From the NCBI GenBank assembly GCA_964396595.1, contig CAYNFR010000005.1, positions 62,001-126,000 on the forward strand: a DNA stretch of 64,000 nucleotides, written 5' to 3'. The number at the start of each line of letters is the position of its first letter. The stretch's first letter is position 1. A program made the translations under genes and the position numbers. The notes beneath the pieces are model-generated. The model was not told the origin of the DNA. It searched no databases and worked only from the letters and a program-made list of their open reading frames with translations. Origin of the DNA: CAYNFR01 sp964396595 (GTDB lineage Bacteria > Bacteroidota > Bacteroidia > Chitinophagales > Saprospiraceae). Positions 1 to 8,412 of this stretch are shown here, one piece after another.

Positions 1-744
1 TCGTATATAGACGTGATGTCAGAACTGATCCTGTCCGGATATGCACCCGAAGAAGTTATTCTGATGGATCTCTTCCCCGAGCAACAGAAAACGCGAATAG
101 ACTTTGTATTGACACAGAAGTATCTTGGTATCCCTGTAGTATGCGCCACCCGGATAATAAGTCGTGAGAATAAGCTCTATTATTTCAATAATGGAGGTGA
201 AATTCAGATCAAGCGCATTTATAACAGGGTGATACTTGATGAACTATTTAGATTGAAGGATGTAAAATTGGACTTCGCATTTCATGATCCTATCGAAGTG
301 GAGTGGATTACCCATCCGGAGTGGTTTTATCGCGTGTCCAAGAATGTGCTACCCCTTCTTTCAGATCCGTCAGTACCAAAATCATATCCGGTAAACGATA
401 TGCCTGATGTCGATTTGTCGAAATACGTACTGAAGCCCTTGTACTCTTTTTCAGGTCAAGGAATTAATATTAATCCTACCCAAGCGGATATTGATCATCT
501 CGAGAATCCCGCTGATTATCTTATTCAGGAAAAGGTAAAGTATGCGGCTGTCTTTGAAGATCTTCAAGGACTCCCGGCCAAGGCTGAATTAAGGATTCTT
601 ATGATATGGCCGAAGACATCTTCAAAACCCATTCCGGTAATAAACTTGGTAAGAATGACTAAAAGTGAACTGATCAACGTCGATCATAATAAAGCCGATC
701 TTAGTTTTACAGGGAGCAGTGTTGCCTTGACAGTGAGTGATTAA
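1..744 (+). CDS. ATP-grasp-like protein, C-terminal part (5' end outside window)
   Basis: The reading frame is open from base 1, so the N-terminus lies outside the window; the first internal starts are GTG at 13 and ATG at 16. The visible part has features of an ATP-grasp fold: a lysine in a beta strand with a glycine-rich turn (YVLKPLYSFSGQGI, roughly residue 135 of the visible part), then a QEKV strand, then an acidic/basic metal-binding strand (AELRIL). This resembles glutathione-synthetase-like ligases, but the substrate cannot be told. No signal peptide can be judged because the start is missing. It ends at 744 and is followed by a convergent lipoprotein gene. The ATP-grasp assignment is inference from these short motifs only. 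Confidence 0.6.
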   Translation, partial: SYIDVMSELILSGYAPEEVILMDLFPEQQKTRIDFVLTQKYLGIPVVCATRIISRENKLYYFNNGGEIQIKRIYNRVILDELFRLKDVKLDFAFHDPIEVEWITHPEWFYRVSKNVLPLLSDPSVPKSYPVNDMPDVDLSKYVLKPLYSFSGQGININPTQADIDHLENPADYLIQEKVKYAAVFEDLQGLPAKAELRILMIWPKTSSKPIPVINLVRMTKSELINVDHNKADLSFTGSSVALTVSD

Positions 745-774
745 CGATCGTAGAAGGGTGGGGGTAGAATGGGG

Positions 775-1392
775 CTATTGCTCCACCTCTACGATACCAC
801 CACTGATTTTCTCTCCATCCTTGTAAGTGTACTCCATGGTTATTTGTCCGTTTTCATTAAAAAATTGAAGAAGACCATCTTGCTTGCCGTTTTTAAAACT
901 GCCCTTTTTTTGGATCTTAAACTGATTGTCGTAAACGGCAAAATGCCCATTGAGTACCCCATTGGCATAAGTTAACTCTTCGACAGGTTTACCAAATCGA
1001 TACTTCACGACCATCCCATGTAAAACATCGTTTTTATACTCCGCCAATTCTTCTATCTGGCCTCGATCATTCAGCTTGATAGTTGGGCCATTTTTTTTGC
1101 CGTTGATATAATTAGTGATCGTCTCGATCTGGTTTGTATTGGTATGATAAGTCATCCATGCACCCGTGCGAACCTCTCCATAAGTGGTACCGGCAGCGAG
1201 TCGCTTACCATTGTTTTGGCTGATCCATTCTGCAAAATTAGCCCCGCCACCGATGGACTCCATTTGGAATCCTTTGAGATCATACTTGTCGCCGCTGACA
1301 CCATTCCCACATGAAGTGCCTAATAGCAGGATAGTTATAAAAGGCAAAATGTTGATCGTTGATTGTCTGTTTAAATAAAATGTACTCTTCAT
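775..1392 (-). CDS. MORN-repeat (YwqK-like) lipoprotein
   Basis: 205 residues. An N-terminal hydrophobic stretch ends in a lipobox (LLLGTSC, Cys near residue 28), so this is probably a lipoprotein of the cell envelope. The rest has repeated short units with the pattern of a polar beta hairpin followed by N/D-G (INGKKNGP, NDVLHGM, ANGVLNGH, KNGKQDG, KDGEK), as in MORN_2 / YwqK-type antitoxin-like repeat proteins. In Bacteroidota such proteins are common and mostly of unknown function; the 'antitoxin' name is a family label and no toxin gene is adjacent. It is convergent with the gene ending at 744. The ATG at 1392 places the signal peptide at a normal distance. Confidence 0.75.
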   Translation of the reverse strand: MKSTFYLNRQSTINILPFITILLLGTSCGNGVSGDKYDLKGFQMESIGGGANFAEWISQNNGKRLAAGTTYGEVRTGAWMTYHTNTNQIETITNYINGKKNGPTIKLNDRGQIEELAEYKNDVLHGMVVKYRFGKPVEELTYANGVLNGHFAVYDNQFKIQKKGSFKNGKQDGLLQFFNENGQITMEYTYKDGEKISGGIVEVEQ

Positions 1393-1537
1393 CTCTCTAT
1401 TTGATCGTTAATGGTTATAGATTAGTTTTTCTTGTGGATAATTGACAAAATTAATATGTCCCTCGCTCAAAATTGGGATTAATATTAAACAAAATTCTAA
1501 TCTTAAAAGTATACATTCGCAGGACAAGCAAGTCCTT

Positions 1538-3148
1538 ATGGATAACAGATCGATTGCGAAGAAATTCAAACTATTAGGAGATTTATTGGAGCTATATGGC
1601 GAGAATCCTTTTAAGACAAAGTCCTATCATAGTGCTTATAATACGATTCGTCGTATAGATGATGATATTTTGAGCTGGGAAAAAGCGGACTTATTAGAAC
1701 TTAATGGTGTCGGGAAGGCGATTGCTGACAAAATCATAGAGCTAAGAGAGACAGGCGAGATAGCTGCGTTGTCAAGATTGATAGCAGAAACACCTCCTGG
1801 TATAATGGAAATGCTCACTATCAAAGGTCTGGGGGCTAAGCGTATTGATTATTTATGGAAAAGTCTCGGGGTAGAGTCGGCGGGGGAACTCTTACATGCG
1901 TGCGAAGAGAATCGATTGGTGTCATTGAAGGGATTTGGCGCTAAGACGCAAGAGGAGATCGCACAGCAATTAAGATTCCATCTGGATGGGCAAGGCAAAT
2001 ATCTCTATGGACATATTGAGAAAGATGCGCATATATTAATTACATTCATCAAAGAGAAGCTTTCTGAGCATCGTCATGAATTGGTAGGAGATGTAGCCCG
2101 ACAGTTGCCCATCTGCTCGGGTATTGAAATATTGACTACGGCGTATAAATCGTTGATTATTGAGGCATTGATGGATCTAAGCGGAGTTAGTATGGAGTCC
2201 TATGATTGCTATTACAATGGCATTTTGATCAAGTTGGATTCGGTGTCGGAGCAGGTGTATGAAGAGCAGATATGGCTTCGTTCTGCTTCTACTGAATTTC
2301 TGGAAGCTAGTGCAGCTGAAGATTCAAACGGCACTTTCTCGGCGACTGCTCACATCCCTGTAGAGTGTCGTGAGTTAGCACAGGTTATATCCCTGGCTAA
2401 ACAAGAAAGGCTCAGTGAGCTAGTTACCGAAAAAGACATCAAGGGGGTCATCCATAGTCATAGTACCTACAGTGATGGCATCCATAGTCTGGAAGAAATG
2501 GCTGTTGCTGCACAGAATATGGGCTATGAATATTTAGTAATCAGTGATCATTCTAAGGCTGCCTTCTATGCTAACGGCTTAACTGAAGAGAGATGTCTGG
2601 AACAATTCGCAGAAATTGATGTATTGAACAAGAAATGGTCAGACTTCAAGATTTTTAAGGGTATAGAATGTGATATTCTCAATGACGGCTCGCTTGATTA
2701 TGATGATGGATTTTTGGAACGATTTGAGGTGGTTATCGCGAGTATCCACACTAACTTAAAGATGGACATGGCTAAGGCGCACGAACGTTTATTGCGAGCC
2801 ATTGCGCATCCCCGTACGCAAATACTCGGACACATGACCGGCAGACTATTACTATCCAGGCCGGGATACCCGATCGATCATAAATTAATTATAGATGCAT
2901 GTGCTGCGCACAATGTTGTCATCGAGCTCAATGCGAATCCATATAGACTAGATATGGATTGGTCCTGGATTACTTATGCTATGGACAAAGGAGTCTGCAT
3001 CGCCATCAATCCGGATGCACATAGTATTTCAGGAATTAAGGATATCAGGTATGGAGTATCTGCTGCCCGCAAAGGATTACTGACCAAATCTTCTTGCTTA
3101 AACACCCTTGGTCTATCAGAATTCAACAGATGGATCACAAATGCCTAA
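1538..3148 (+). CDS. PolX-like protein: HhH/PolX region with degraded catalytic site plus PHP phosphoesterase domain
   Basis: 536 residues from ATG 1538; the frame is open back to 1442, but the family begins at NRSIAKKFKLLGDLLEL. Order: helix-hairpin-helix region (about 1-170, with ELNGVGKAIADKI and TIKGLGAKRI), a polymerase-X-like region (about 175-290), then a PHP domain (about 300-536). PHP metal ligands look complete: HSHSTYSDG, SDHSKA, GIECDIL, ASIHTNL, ILGHMTGR, ELNANP and NPDAHS. In contrast, where PolX has a GS.RR motif and a D-x-D pair, this protein reads GDVARQ and SGIEIL, and the third Asp strand reads GILIKLDSV. So it probably lacks nucleotide transfer activity and acts as a nuclease or phosphoesterase. 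Family members act in base excision repair. Length is close to bacterial PolX (about 570). Confidence 0.85.
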   Translation: MDNRSIAKKFKLLGDLLELYGENPFKTKSYHSAYNTIRRIDDDILSWEKADLLELNGVGKAIADKIIELRETGEIAALSRLIAETPPGIMEMLTIKGLGAKRIDYLWKSLGVESAGELLHACEENRLVSLKGFGAKTQEEIAQQLRFHLDGQGKYLYGHIEKDAHILITFIKEKLSEHRHELVGDVARQLPICSGIEILTTAYKSLIIEALMDLSGVSMESYDCYYNGILIKLDSVSEQVYEEQIWLRSASTEFLEASAAEDSNGTFSATAHIPVECRELAQVISLAKQERLSELVTEKDIKGVIHSHSTYSDGIHSLEEMAVAAQNMGYEYLVISDHSKAAFYANGLTEERCLEQFAEIDVLNKKWSDFKIFKGIECDILNDGSLDYDDGFLERFEVVIASIHTNLKMDMAKAHERLLRAIAHPRTQILGHMTGRLLLSRPGYPIDHKLIIDACAAHNVVIELNANPYRLDMDWSWITYAMDKGVCIAINPDAHSISGIKDIRYGVSAARKGLLTKSSCLNTLGLSEFNRWITNA

Positions 3149-3180
3149 GCTGTTAATGCCTTGTTAAGCAGTGTTTAGAA

Positions 3181-3211
3181 TTGGCATTCATAAAAGCTTG
3201 CTCTATTTTTG
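3181..3211 (+). promoter_or_regulatory. Bacteroidota-type promoter of the DUF1573 gene
   Basis: TTG at 3181-3183, 20 bases of spacing, then TATTTTTG at 3204-3211, which fits the TTTG / TAnnTTTG consensus of the Bacteroidota primary sigma factor. The start codon follows 30 bases after the -7 box. Confidence 0.6.
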
Positions 3212-3241
3212 TATCATTACTAATTAAAAAACATTCAATTA

Positions 3242-3763
3242 ATGAAATCAGTTAAATCTTTTGTTTTATTTTTTGCGGTTATAGCGATTGCAGCTGCATG
3301 TAAAAATAACGCAAGTGACTCTGCTAATCAAGCAATAGCACCTGCGGCTACAAATGTTGAGGATCAATTTATGAACTCTACGCCGGCTGAAGCAGCTATT
3401 CCTGTAGGCCCATTAACTTCTGTTACTTTTGCTGAGTCAGAGCATGATTTTGGTACAGTTATGGACGGAGAGAAAATCACACACATTTTTCAATTTACTA
3501 ACACTGGTAAAGAGCCTCTAGTAATTTCAAAAGCAGAAGGTTCTTGTGGTTGTACAGTTCCTGATTGGCCGAGAGAGCCTATCGCTCCTGGTAAAGGTGG
3601 CGAGATCAAGGTCGTTTATGACTCCAGAGGAAAAGGTGCACCTAAATCTGACGGCGGAAGAATGGAATCTAAGCGTGTGACTATCACAGCTAACACAGAT
3701 CCTGTTAACACTTACCTTACTATCAAGGGCACGGTTGTTAAGCCTGATGAGCCTGCTAGTTAA
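3242..3763 (+). CDS. DUF1573 domain lipoprotein
   Basis: 173 residues. The signal peptide ends in a lipobox (IAIAAAC, Cys about residue 20), so it is probably a lipoprotein. A low-complexity linker rich in Ala and Asn follows, then a DUF1573 domain (about residues 60-168), recognised by EHDFGTVMDGEKITHIFQFTN, GKEPLVISKAEGSCGCTVPDWP and the final strands with TVKPDEP-like residues. DUF1573 is an immunoglobulin-like beta sandwich frequent in Bacteroidota exported proteins; its role is not known. The gene stands alone with its own promoter and a strong terminator, which suggests high expression as a single gene. Confidence 0.88.
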   Translation: MKSVKSFVLFFAVIAIAAACKNNASDSANQAIAPAATNVEDQFMNSTPAEAAIPVGPLTSVTFAESEHDFGTVMDGEKITHIFQFTNTGKEPLVISKAEGSCGCTVPDWPREPIAPGKGGEIKVVYDSRGKGAPKSDGGRMESKRVTITANTDPVNTYLTIKGTVVKPDEPAS

Positions 3764-3799
3764 TCAGTACTTAGAACATTCATAAATAGCATAAATAAG

Positions 3800-3832
3800 A
3801 AGCTCCGAAAAATTTCGGGGCTTTTTGTTTTT
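3800..3832 (+). terminator. Rho-independent terminator
   Basis: Stem AGCTCCGAAA / TTTCGGGGCT (10 pairs including one G-T) with a two-base loop, followed by TTTTTGTTTTT. It ends the DUF1573 transcript. The opposite strand is also T-rich after the stem, so it may serve rdgB as well. Confidence 0.8.
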
Positions 3833-3858
3833 AGGAAGTGTCTGATCAGTTTAATTAT

Positions 3859-4446
3859 TCAACTATGACCAGCTTTCATGAATTCGGCAAATTTTTGAAA
3901 TGCCCTTGAACGATGGCTCAATGACAACTTAACAGACAAGTCCAATTCCCCAAAAGTTTTATCAAATCCCTCCGGGATAAAAACCGGATCATAACCAAAT
4001 CCATTACTCCCTCTCGGAGATGTAGCGATTTCACCTTCAACCATTCCTTCAAAGAAAAACCTCTCCCCATCCATGATCAGAGCCATAACAGTTCTAAATC
4101 TTGCTCTGCGATCGTCTTTAGTATCTAGACGTTGTAGTAATTTGGACATATTTTTCGCGGCATTAGCCTCCGAACCCGCATAACGAGCTGAGTACACGCC
4201 AGGCTCATTATCGAGCGAATAAACCTCCAGCCCTGTATCTTCTGCAAGGACATTCAAGCCCAGTTCATAAAAAATGGTCTCCGCCTTAATAGATGCATTT
4301 TCATGTAGGGTGACACCGGTCTCTGGTATGTCTTGATCGTATCCGATATCTTTTAAGCTTCGCAAAAGAAATTGATCGTTATTGAGGATAGCTCGTAGTT
4401 CTAGGACTTTATTTTGATTGTGAGTAGCGAGAATAAGTGAGCTCAT
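3859..4446 (-). CDS. rdgB: RdgB/HAM1 family non-canonical purine NTP pyrophosphatase
   Basis: 195 residues, normal for the family. The N-terminal LILATHNQNKVLELRAIL is the family nucleotide-binding start (TxNxxK). Further family motifs are LAEDTGLEV, PGVYSARYAG, FFFEGMVEGEI and GSNGFGYDPVFIPEG, then the C-terminal KLSLSHRSRAF. The enzyme hydrolyses ITP, dITP and XTP to the monophosphate and pyrophosphate, keeping deaminated purines out of DNA and RNA. It lies 43 bases downstream of the small gene at 4490-4909 on the same strand, so the two are probably co-transcribed. Confidence 0.95.
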   Translation of the reverse strand: MSSLILATHNQNKVLELRAILNNDQFLLRSLKDIGYDQDIPETGVTLHENASIKAETIFYELGLNVLAEDTGLEVYSLDNEPGVYSARYAGSEANAAKNMSKLLQRLDTKDDRRARFRTVMALIMDGERFFFEGMVEGEIATSPRGSNGFGYDPVFIPEGFDKTFGELDLSVKLSLSHRSRAFQKFAEFMKAGHS

Positions 4447-4489
4447 AAGATTATGTTGAACGACAATTTTGGATCTGTTGAAACGGTAA

Positions 4490-4909
4490 TTAGTTGAGAT
4501 TAAATAACACCTTTAGACTTGACCAAAGGGCTTTTTTGGCATTTACATTGACGTGTAGAGCAGCTATTTTATGACAGAAAAGGAATTTTGTATTGCGCAA
4601 CGTGAATATATGGTAAGGTATCTTCTCAATTCTGAGAGAAAGGCAATTGGGCGGCAGCCCGAAGCAAATATATGTTTTCCCTTCATCTAGTAATGGCTTT
4701 ATCGCCTCAGACTTTTCCAGCGTCGCAAAGTGATAATCATTTTGAGAAAGTTTCGCGGCAGCAAGAATTTTAGTCAGTAGTTCTTGGTCTTCGGAGGTGG
4801 TGGGGTCAGCGCTAAGAACTACAATTTTTCTGGGTGAAGTTAGTTCAGACTTGACTTCCTCAGGGACTCTGTATATAGGTAATTGAATGTCGTTAAAAGG
4901 CTTATTCAT
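4490..4909 (-). CDS. Small conserved-looking protein, possibly HolD (DNA polymerase III psi)-like
   Basis: 139 residues, no signal peptide. The central part reads KTYICFGLPPNCLSL, then hydrophobic strands, and the C-terminus ends KKALWSSLKVLF. The order 'short strand, FGLPP loop, strand, ... K(R/K)ALW..L' resembles HolD-type psi subunits, which have a degenerate uracil-glycosylase fold and a C-terminal (K/A)R.ALW motif. This is a weak, pattern-based suggestion; I cannot confirm it. It is upstream of rdgB in the same direction (43-base gap), which gives a loose link to DNA replication and nucleotide quality. Otherwise treat as hypothetical. Confidence 0.6.
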   Translation of the reverse strand: MNKPFNDIQLPIYRVPEEVKSELTSPRKIVVLSADPTTSEDQELLTKILAAAKLSQNDYHFATLEKSEAIKPLLDEGKTYICFGLPPNCLSLRIEKIPYHIFTLRNTKFLFCHKIAALHVNVNAKKALWSSLKVLFNLN

Positions 4910-4945
4910 CTCCTACAATGATAAAACATGCAATTTAATTTATGT

Positions 4946-4953
4946 TAATTTTG
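4946..4953 (+). promoter_or_regulatory. Possible -7 box of ilvE
   Basis: TAATTTTG matches TAnnTTTG. It is 18 bases before the ilvE ATG at 4972. I see no TTG at the expected -33 position, so this is tentative. Confidence 0.4.
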
Positions 4954-4971
4954 TCGGAAGAAATTAATTTT

Positions 4972-6024
4972 ATGGATTTCAGAATAAAAATAACGGACAA
5001 TCCGCGAATAGGGCAGGTTAATCTTGATGATGTTGTGTTTGGCAAGGTCTTTTCGGATCATATGTTTGTCATGGATTACGAGGACGGTGACTGGAATACT
5101 GGGGAGATAGTCCCTGTTAGTAACTTCACGGTGCATCCAGCAAATTTGGCTTGGCACTATGGTCAGTCTATTTTCGAAGGCATGAAAGCGAGTAAACACG
5201 TTGATGGTACACCCATGTTATTCAGGCCGGAGATGCATGCACGTCGAATTAATGCTTCAGCGACGCGTATGTGTATGCCGATGTTCCCGGAAGAAATATT
5301 TGTAAAAGCGGTTTCGGATCTTGTACGTATTGACAAGGTATGGATTCCTCAGAAAGAGGGTAGTAGCTTATATATTCGTCCATTTATGTTTGCCACAGAA
5401 GAGTTTGTAGGTGTAAGGCCATCTGCAAAGTATAGGTTTGTGATATTCACTTGTCCTGTAGGGCCATATTACGCCAAACCAGTGAGCTTGTTGGCGGAGT
5501 CATTTTTTGTTCGTGCAGCGATCGGTGGCACAGGAGAAGCGAAGGCCGCCGGCAACTATGGTGGATCGCTTTATCCGGCTCGCTTAGCTCAAGAACAAGG
5601 ATATGACCAAGTGTTGTGGCTTGATCCTTATGAATTCAAGTATCCACAGGAAGTAGGAACGATGAATATTTTTTTCGTTATGGATGGGGTGATTTATACG
5701 CCACCTCTTGATGGGGCGATTCTCAAAGGTATTACACGAGACTCCTTCATCAAGATTTTGAAAAAAATGGGCTACAAGGTCAAGGAAAAAAACATTTCCA
5801 TGAAGAAGATTTTTAAAGCCGCGAAGAAGGGAGAGCTTACTGAGGTCTTTGGTGCCGGTACAGCTGCAGTGGTGTCAGAAGTGCACAGAATAGCATGGCG
5901 TGAAGACGAAATCAATCTTGCTACAGAGCATTATGTGGTAGCTCCCATGTTAAAGGACTATATAAATGGCTTAAGATCAGGAAGATTAAATGATCAATTT
6001 GGCTGGATTGTGAGATTAGAATAG
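4972..6024 (+). CDS. ilvE: Branched-chain amino acid aminotransferase
   Basis: 350 residues from ATG 4972 (an in-frame start at 4942 would add ten residues that overlap the promoter region). This is the longer, BCAT-type class IV PLP enzyme. The PLP lysine is in GTGEAKAAGNYGGS (about residue 190). Other family motifs are GQSIFEGMKA near the N-terminus, RPEMHARRINASATRMCMP, SSLYIRPFMFATE, QVLWLD, the stretch VGTMNIFFV and EVFGAGTAAVVS. It interconverts leucine, isoleucine and valine with their 2-oxo acids using glutamate, in the cytoplasm. It stands alone, divergent from the 4490-4909 gene. Confidence 0.95.
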   Translation: MDFRIKITDNPRIGQVNLDDVVFGKVFSDHMFVMDYEDGDWNTGEIVPVSNFTVHPANLAWHYGQSIFEGMKASKHVDGTPMLFRPEMHARRINASATRMCMPMFPEEIFVKAVSDLVRIDKVWIPQKEGSSLYIRPFMFATEEFVGVRPSAKYRFVIFTCPVGPYYAKPVSLLAESFFVRAAIGGTGEAKAAGNYGGSLYPARLAQEQGYDQVLWLDPYEFKYPQEVGTMNIFFVMDGVIYTPPLDGAILKGITRDSFIKILKKMGYKVKEKNISMKKIFKAAKKGELTEVFGAGTAAVVSEVHRIAWREDEINLATEHYVVAPMLKDYINGLRSGRLNDQFGWIVRLE

Positions 6025-6067
6025 TGGCATAGTTTATGAATGTTGTCAATATAGTATTGACAGTATC

Positions 6068-6841
6068 ATGAATATGCGGCGGAGTCTGTTAGTTTTATCT
6101 TTCATCTTGAGCATCATCATGCCCGAAGCTAATGGGCAACAAGTTGATGTACCGCTTAGCAATATTTATATTAATGTACTATTGGAGGGGGCGTTATCGC
6201 CCACTGGGTCTTTTATGCTCACCAATCTTCGTGATAAAGGTTATCTGCCAGGGATGCGGCCTAAAGCTTTCTTAGCACATCCGACACCCTTTTATGATCC
6301 CTATCAAATTCCACTCAAAAACAACAAAAACGTACATTTCGGACTCAAAGAGATAAATCAGTATCCGTTAGGTGTTGTTGATATAATCGTCGTAGAGCTA
6401 TTAAACCAGTCTACAGGAAAGGTGATAAGTCTCTCTTCATTACTCTTGAGAGATGGAAATGTTGATTTTAGCATGACCTGTACAGACAATATCTTATTGG
6501 ATGCTGCGGCTTCTTACACGATAAGTATAGATCATAGAAATCACCACAGAATTGTTTCTGCTCTTCCAATAAGCATCAAGGATCGGATATTAGAATGGGA
6601 TGCTACTCAATCATCTTCCTTATACAGCGTACTTATCCCTAATATCGGATGGGTAATGAAAGCAGGAAAACTCAATAAGGCAGTTGATGGCATTTCTGAT
6701 GGAGATTTAAATATCTGGCAAAGCCAAAGAGGGGAAAACAGCAGTTATTTACTGGCAGATATCAATCTGGATGGTGATGTTAATATGAAGGATCAGGAGC
6801 TCTTACTCAATAGTTTAAGACGGGATAGTTTTATTGAGTGA
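6068..6841 (+). CDS. Exported protein with dockerin-like C-terminal calcium-binding motif
   Basis: 257 residues. Signal peptide at 1-24 (MRRSLLVLSFILSIIMPEANG). The middle follows the pattern found in C-terminal modules of Saprospiraceae surface proteins: 'V.LEGAL...G.F...L...G.LPG..P', then F..DP (HPTPFYDPYQ), VVDIIVVEL, and LLLRDG. Near the C-terminus ADINLDGDVNMKDQELL is an EF-hand/dockerin-like loop (D-x-N-x-D-G-x-x-N). There is no recognisable type IX sorting tail after it. Function unknown; probably exported to periplasm or surface. Its stop overlaps the convergent lipoprotein gene by 11 bases. Confidence 0.7.
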   Translation: MNMRRSLLVLSFILSIIMPEANGQQVDVPLSNIYINVLLEGALSPTGSFMLTNLRDKGYLPGMRPKAFLAHPTPFYDPYQIPLKNNKNVHFGLKEINQYPLGVVDIIVVELLNQSTGKVISLSSLLLRDGNVDFSMTCTDNILLDAAASYTISIDHRNHHRIVSALPISIKDRILEWDATQSSSLYSVLIPNIGWVMKAGKLNKAVDGISDGDLNIWQSQRGENSSYLLADINLDGDVNMKDQELLLNSLRRDSFIE

Positions 6842-7289
6842 TCTTTATGAGAACATCATCGATCTTATCCATAAATATACGGACTTCTGAATATTCTACC
6901 GGATCAATCCACGGATCTATAATAAACCGCTGAAGTCCGAACTGATTTCTGATTTCGACGATATAAGAACCTTGATCTCCGCAATTAGGGCAGCCTAATG
7001 TGTCACCCTTATTATTCATGAAATAATCCGGTAGATCTTTAAGCAGTTGTTGTGCAATATGAAACTTATTCTTGGGTAAGGGGTCTGAGTGAAAACTCAG
7101 ATCTTCGATAATAGGCCGTTCGAGTTTATCTTTAAATAATTGTCCATTTTCTATTTTGTAAATATTTGTACAATTGCCGATACAGAATCCATAATATGTT
7201 CCGAATACCAAATAGTCATTTTCGTTCACATCTTGATCAGAACATGACAGTGTCATTACACTCAGCAATAGTATTAGCGCGTGTCTCAT
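6831..7289 (-). CDS. Hypothetical lipoprotein
   Basis: 152 residues. N-terminus MRHALILLLSVMTLSC is a short lipoprotein signal peptide (Cys at residue 16). The mature part has four further Cys, in FCIGNC and CPNC, which could form disulphides or bind a metal. No domain is recognised. The 3' end overlaps the convergent gene ending at 6841. Function unknown. Confidence 0.65.
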   Translation of the reverse strand: MRHALILLLSVMTLSCSDQDVNENDYLVFGTYYGFCIGNCTNIYKIENGQLFKDKLERPIIEDLSFHSDPLPKNKFHIAQQLLKDLPDYFMNNKGDTLGCPNCGDQGSYIVEIRNQFGLQRFIIDPWIDPVEYSEVRIFMDKIDDVLIKITQ

Positions 7290-7305
7290 ATACTTTTTTA
7301 TACAT

Positions 7306-7313
7306 TACGTTTG
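7306..7313 (+). promoter_or_regulatory. Possible -7 box of the patatin-like gene
   Basis: TACGTTTG matches TAnnTTTG and lies 22 bases before the ATG at 7336. No clear -33 TTG is seen. Confidence 0.4.
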
Positions 7314-7335
7314 ATTTTGTAAAAAGTTGGGTGGG

Positions 7336-8412
7336 ATGGAGAAAATAAAACTAGTAGCGGGTAGGGAAGCGTATCAATGGATCAGTCAGTATGGTATCCG
7401 TGCAGAGGATGTCCAGGCGGTAGTAGCAGCGGCAGGTGGTCCAAAATGGTTTACGACCTATGGTCTTGTGCGTTTTATCTTGGGAGATTTACTCAGAGGG
7501 GCCGAGCAAAAAATTGATTTTGTCGGATCTTCTGTTGGTTCTTGGCAGATGGCTACTGCACTCACGCAAGATCCTTTCAGTGCATTGGATCGAATGAAGG
7601 ATACCTATGCGGGACATATTTATAGTGAGAAGCCGAGCTCAAAGGAGATATCTGATGCTTGTGAGATGATTATACGATCCATGCTCGATGACCAACAAGG
7701 GCATGTGATAGATCATAATAGTAGGTCATTGCATATCATGACTTCTCGTGGGAAAGGTCTTCTGGCTATTCCTCGAAAGGTCGCTTTAATTCCCGGTTTT
7801 GCTTCAACAATTGTCTTAAATATGGCGGGTCGCAAAAATATTAGGCATGTGGTCGAACGTGTGGTATTTAGTTCCGGCAATCAATTGCCCTATAAGGAAG
7901 AACTGGACATATTGCCGACATATAAGGTAAGACTCAATCAAGAAAATTTAATCCCCGCATTTAAAGCTAGTGGTTCAATTCCGTTGACAATGCAGCCGGT
8001 TTTAAATCCACCCTATGCACCAGAAGGCGTTTACTGGGATGGCGGTATAACAGATTATCATATTACCCTTCCATATAGCTATGATCGCGGAATAGTACTG
8101 CACCCACATTTTGGTTCAAAGGTATTACCGGGATGGTTCGATAAACAAAACCCACGAAAACCCGTTGCAAGCGAAGATATGATGAGCAGAGTTCTATTGA
8201 TTTATCCCTCAGACGCATACATAGATTCACTACCCAGAAAGAGGATATCAGATCTGCGAGATTTTTATGAATTCGGAACGGATCAGACTGCTCGCATTCA
8301 TTACTGGCGTGAAATAAGTCAACGCAGTCATGAACTAGCCTCTGAACTTAAGGAATTGGTAGATATGGGTACTGATGTCATTAAGTATATTAAGCCTTAT
8401 ACTAAAGCGTAA
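7336..8412 (+). CDS. Patatin-like phospholipase family protein
   Basis: 358 residues from ATG 7336 (a TTG at 7327 is also in frame). The Ser-Asp dyad of patatin hydrolases is visible: nucleophile in FVGSSVGSW (GxSxG, about residue 65) and the Asp in VYWDGGITD (DGG, about residue 235). The oxyanion-hole glycines are in AAAGGPKWF (about 32-40). No signal peptide, so probably cytoplasmic or membrane-associated. The expected activity is an acyl hydrolase on lipids; the substrate is unknown. It is a single gene followed by a 360-base gap. Confidence 0.85.
   Translation: MEKIKLVAGREAYQWISQYGIRAEDVQAVVAAAGGPKWFTTYGLVRFILGDLLRGAEQKIDFVGSSVGSWQMATALTQDPFSALDRMKDTYAGHIYSEKPSSKEISDACEMIIRSMLDDQQGHVIDHNSRSLHIMTSRGKGLLAIPRKVALIPGFASTIVLNMAGRKNIRHVVERVVFSSGNQLPYKEELDILPTYKVRLNQENLIPAFKASGSIPLTMQPVLNPPYAPEGVYWDGGITDYHITLPYSYDRGIVLHPHFGSKVLPGWFDKQNPRKPVASEDMMSRVLLIYPSDAYIDSLPRKRISDLRDFYEFGTDQTARIHYWREISQRSHELASELKELVDMGTDVIKYIKPYTKA

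Noticed and set aside
775..1392. Toxin-antitoxin module suggested by the YwqK-like repeats
   Set aside because: The protein is a lipoprotein and no toxin-like partner gene adjoins it.
1433..1441. TGTGGATAA, a perfect DnaA box (reverse of TTATCCACA)
   Set aside because: Single copy without companions or an AT-rich unwinding element, and no dnaA or dnaN nearby; chance occurrence is likely.
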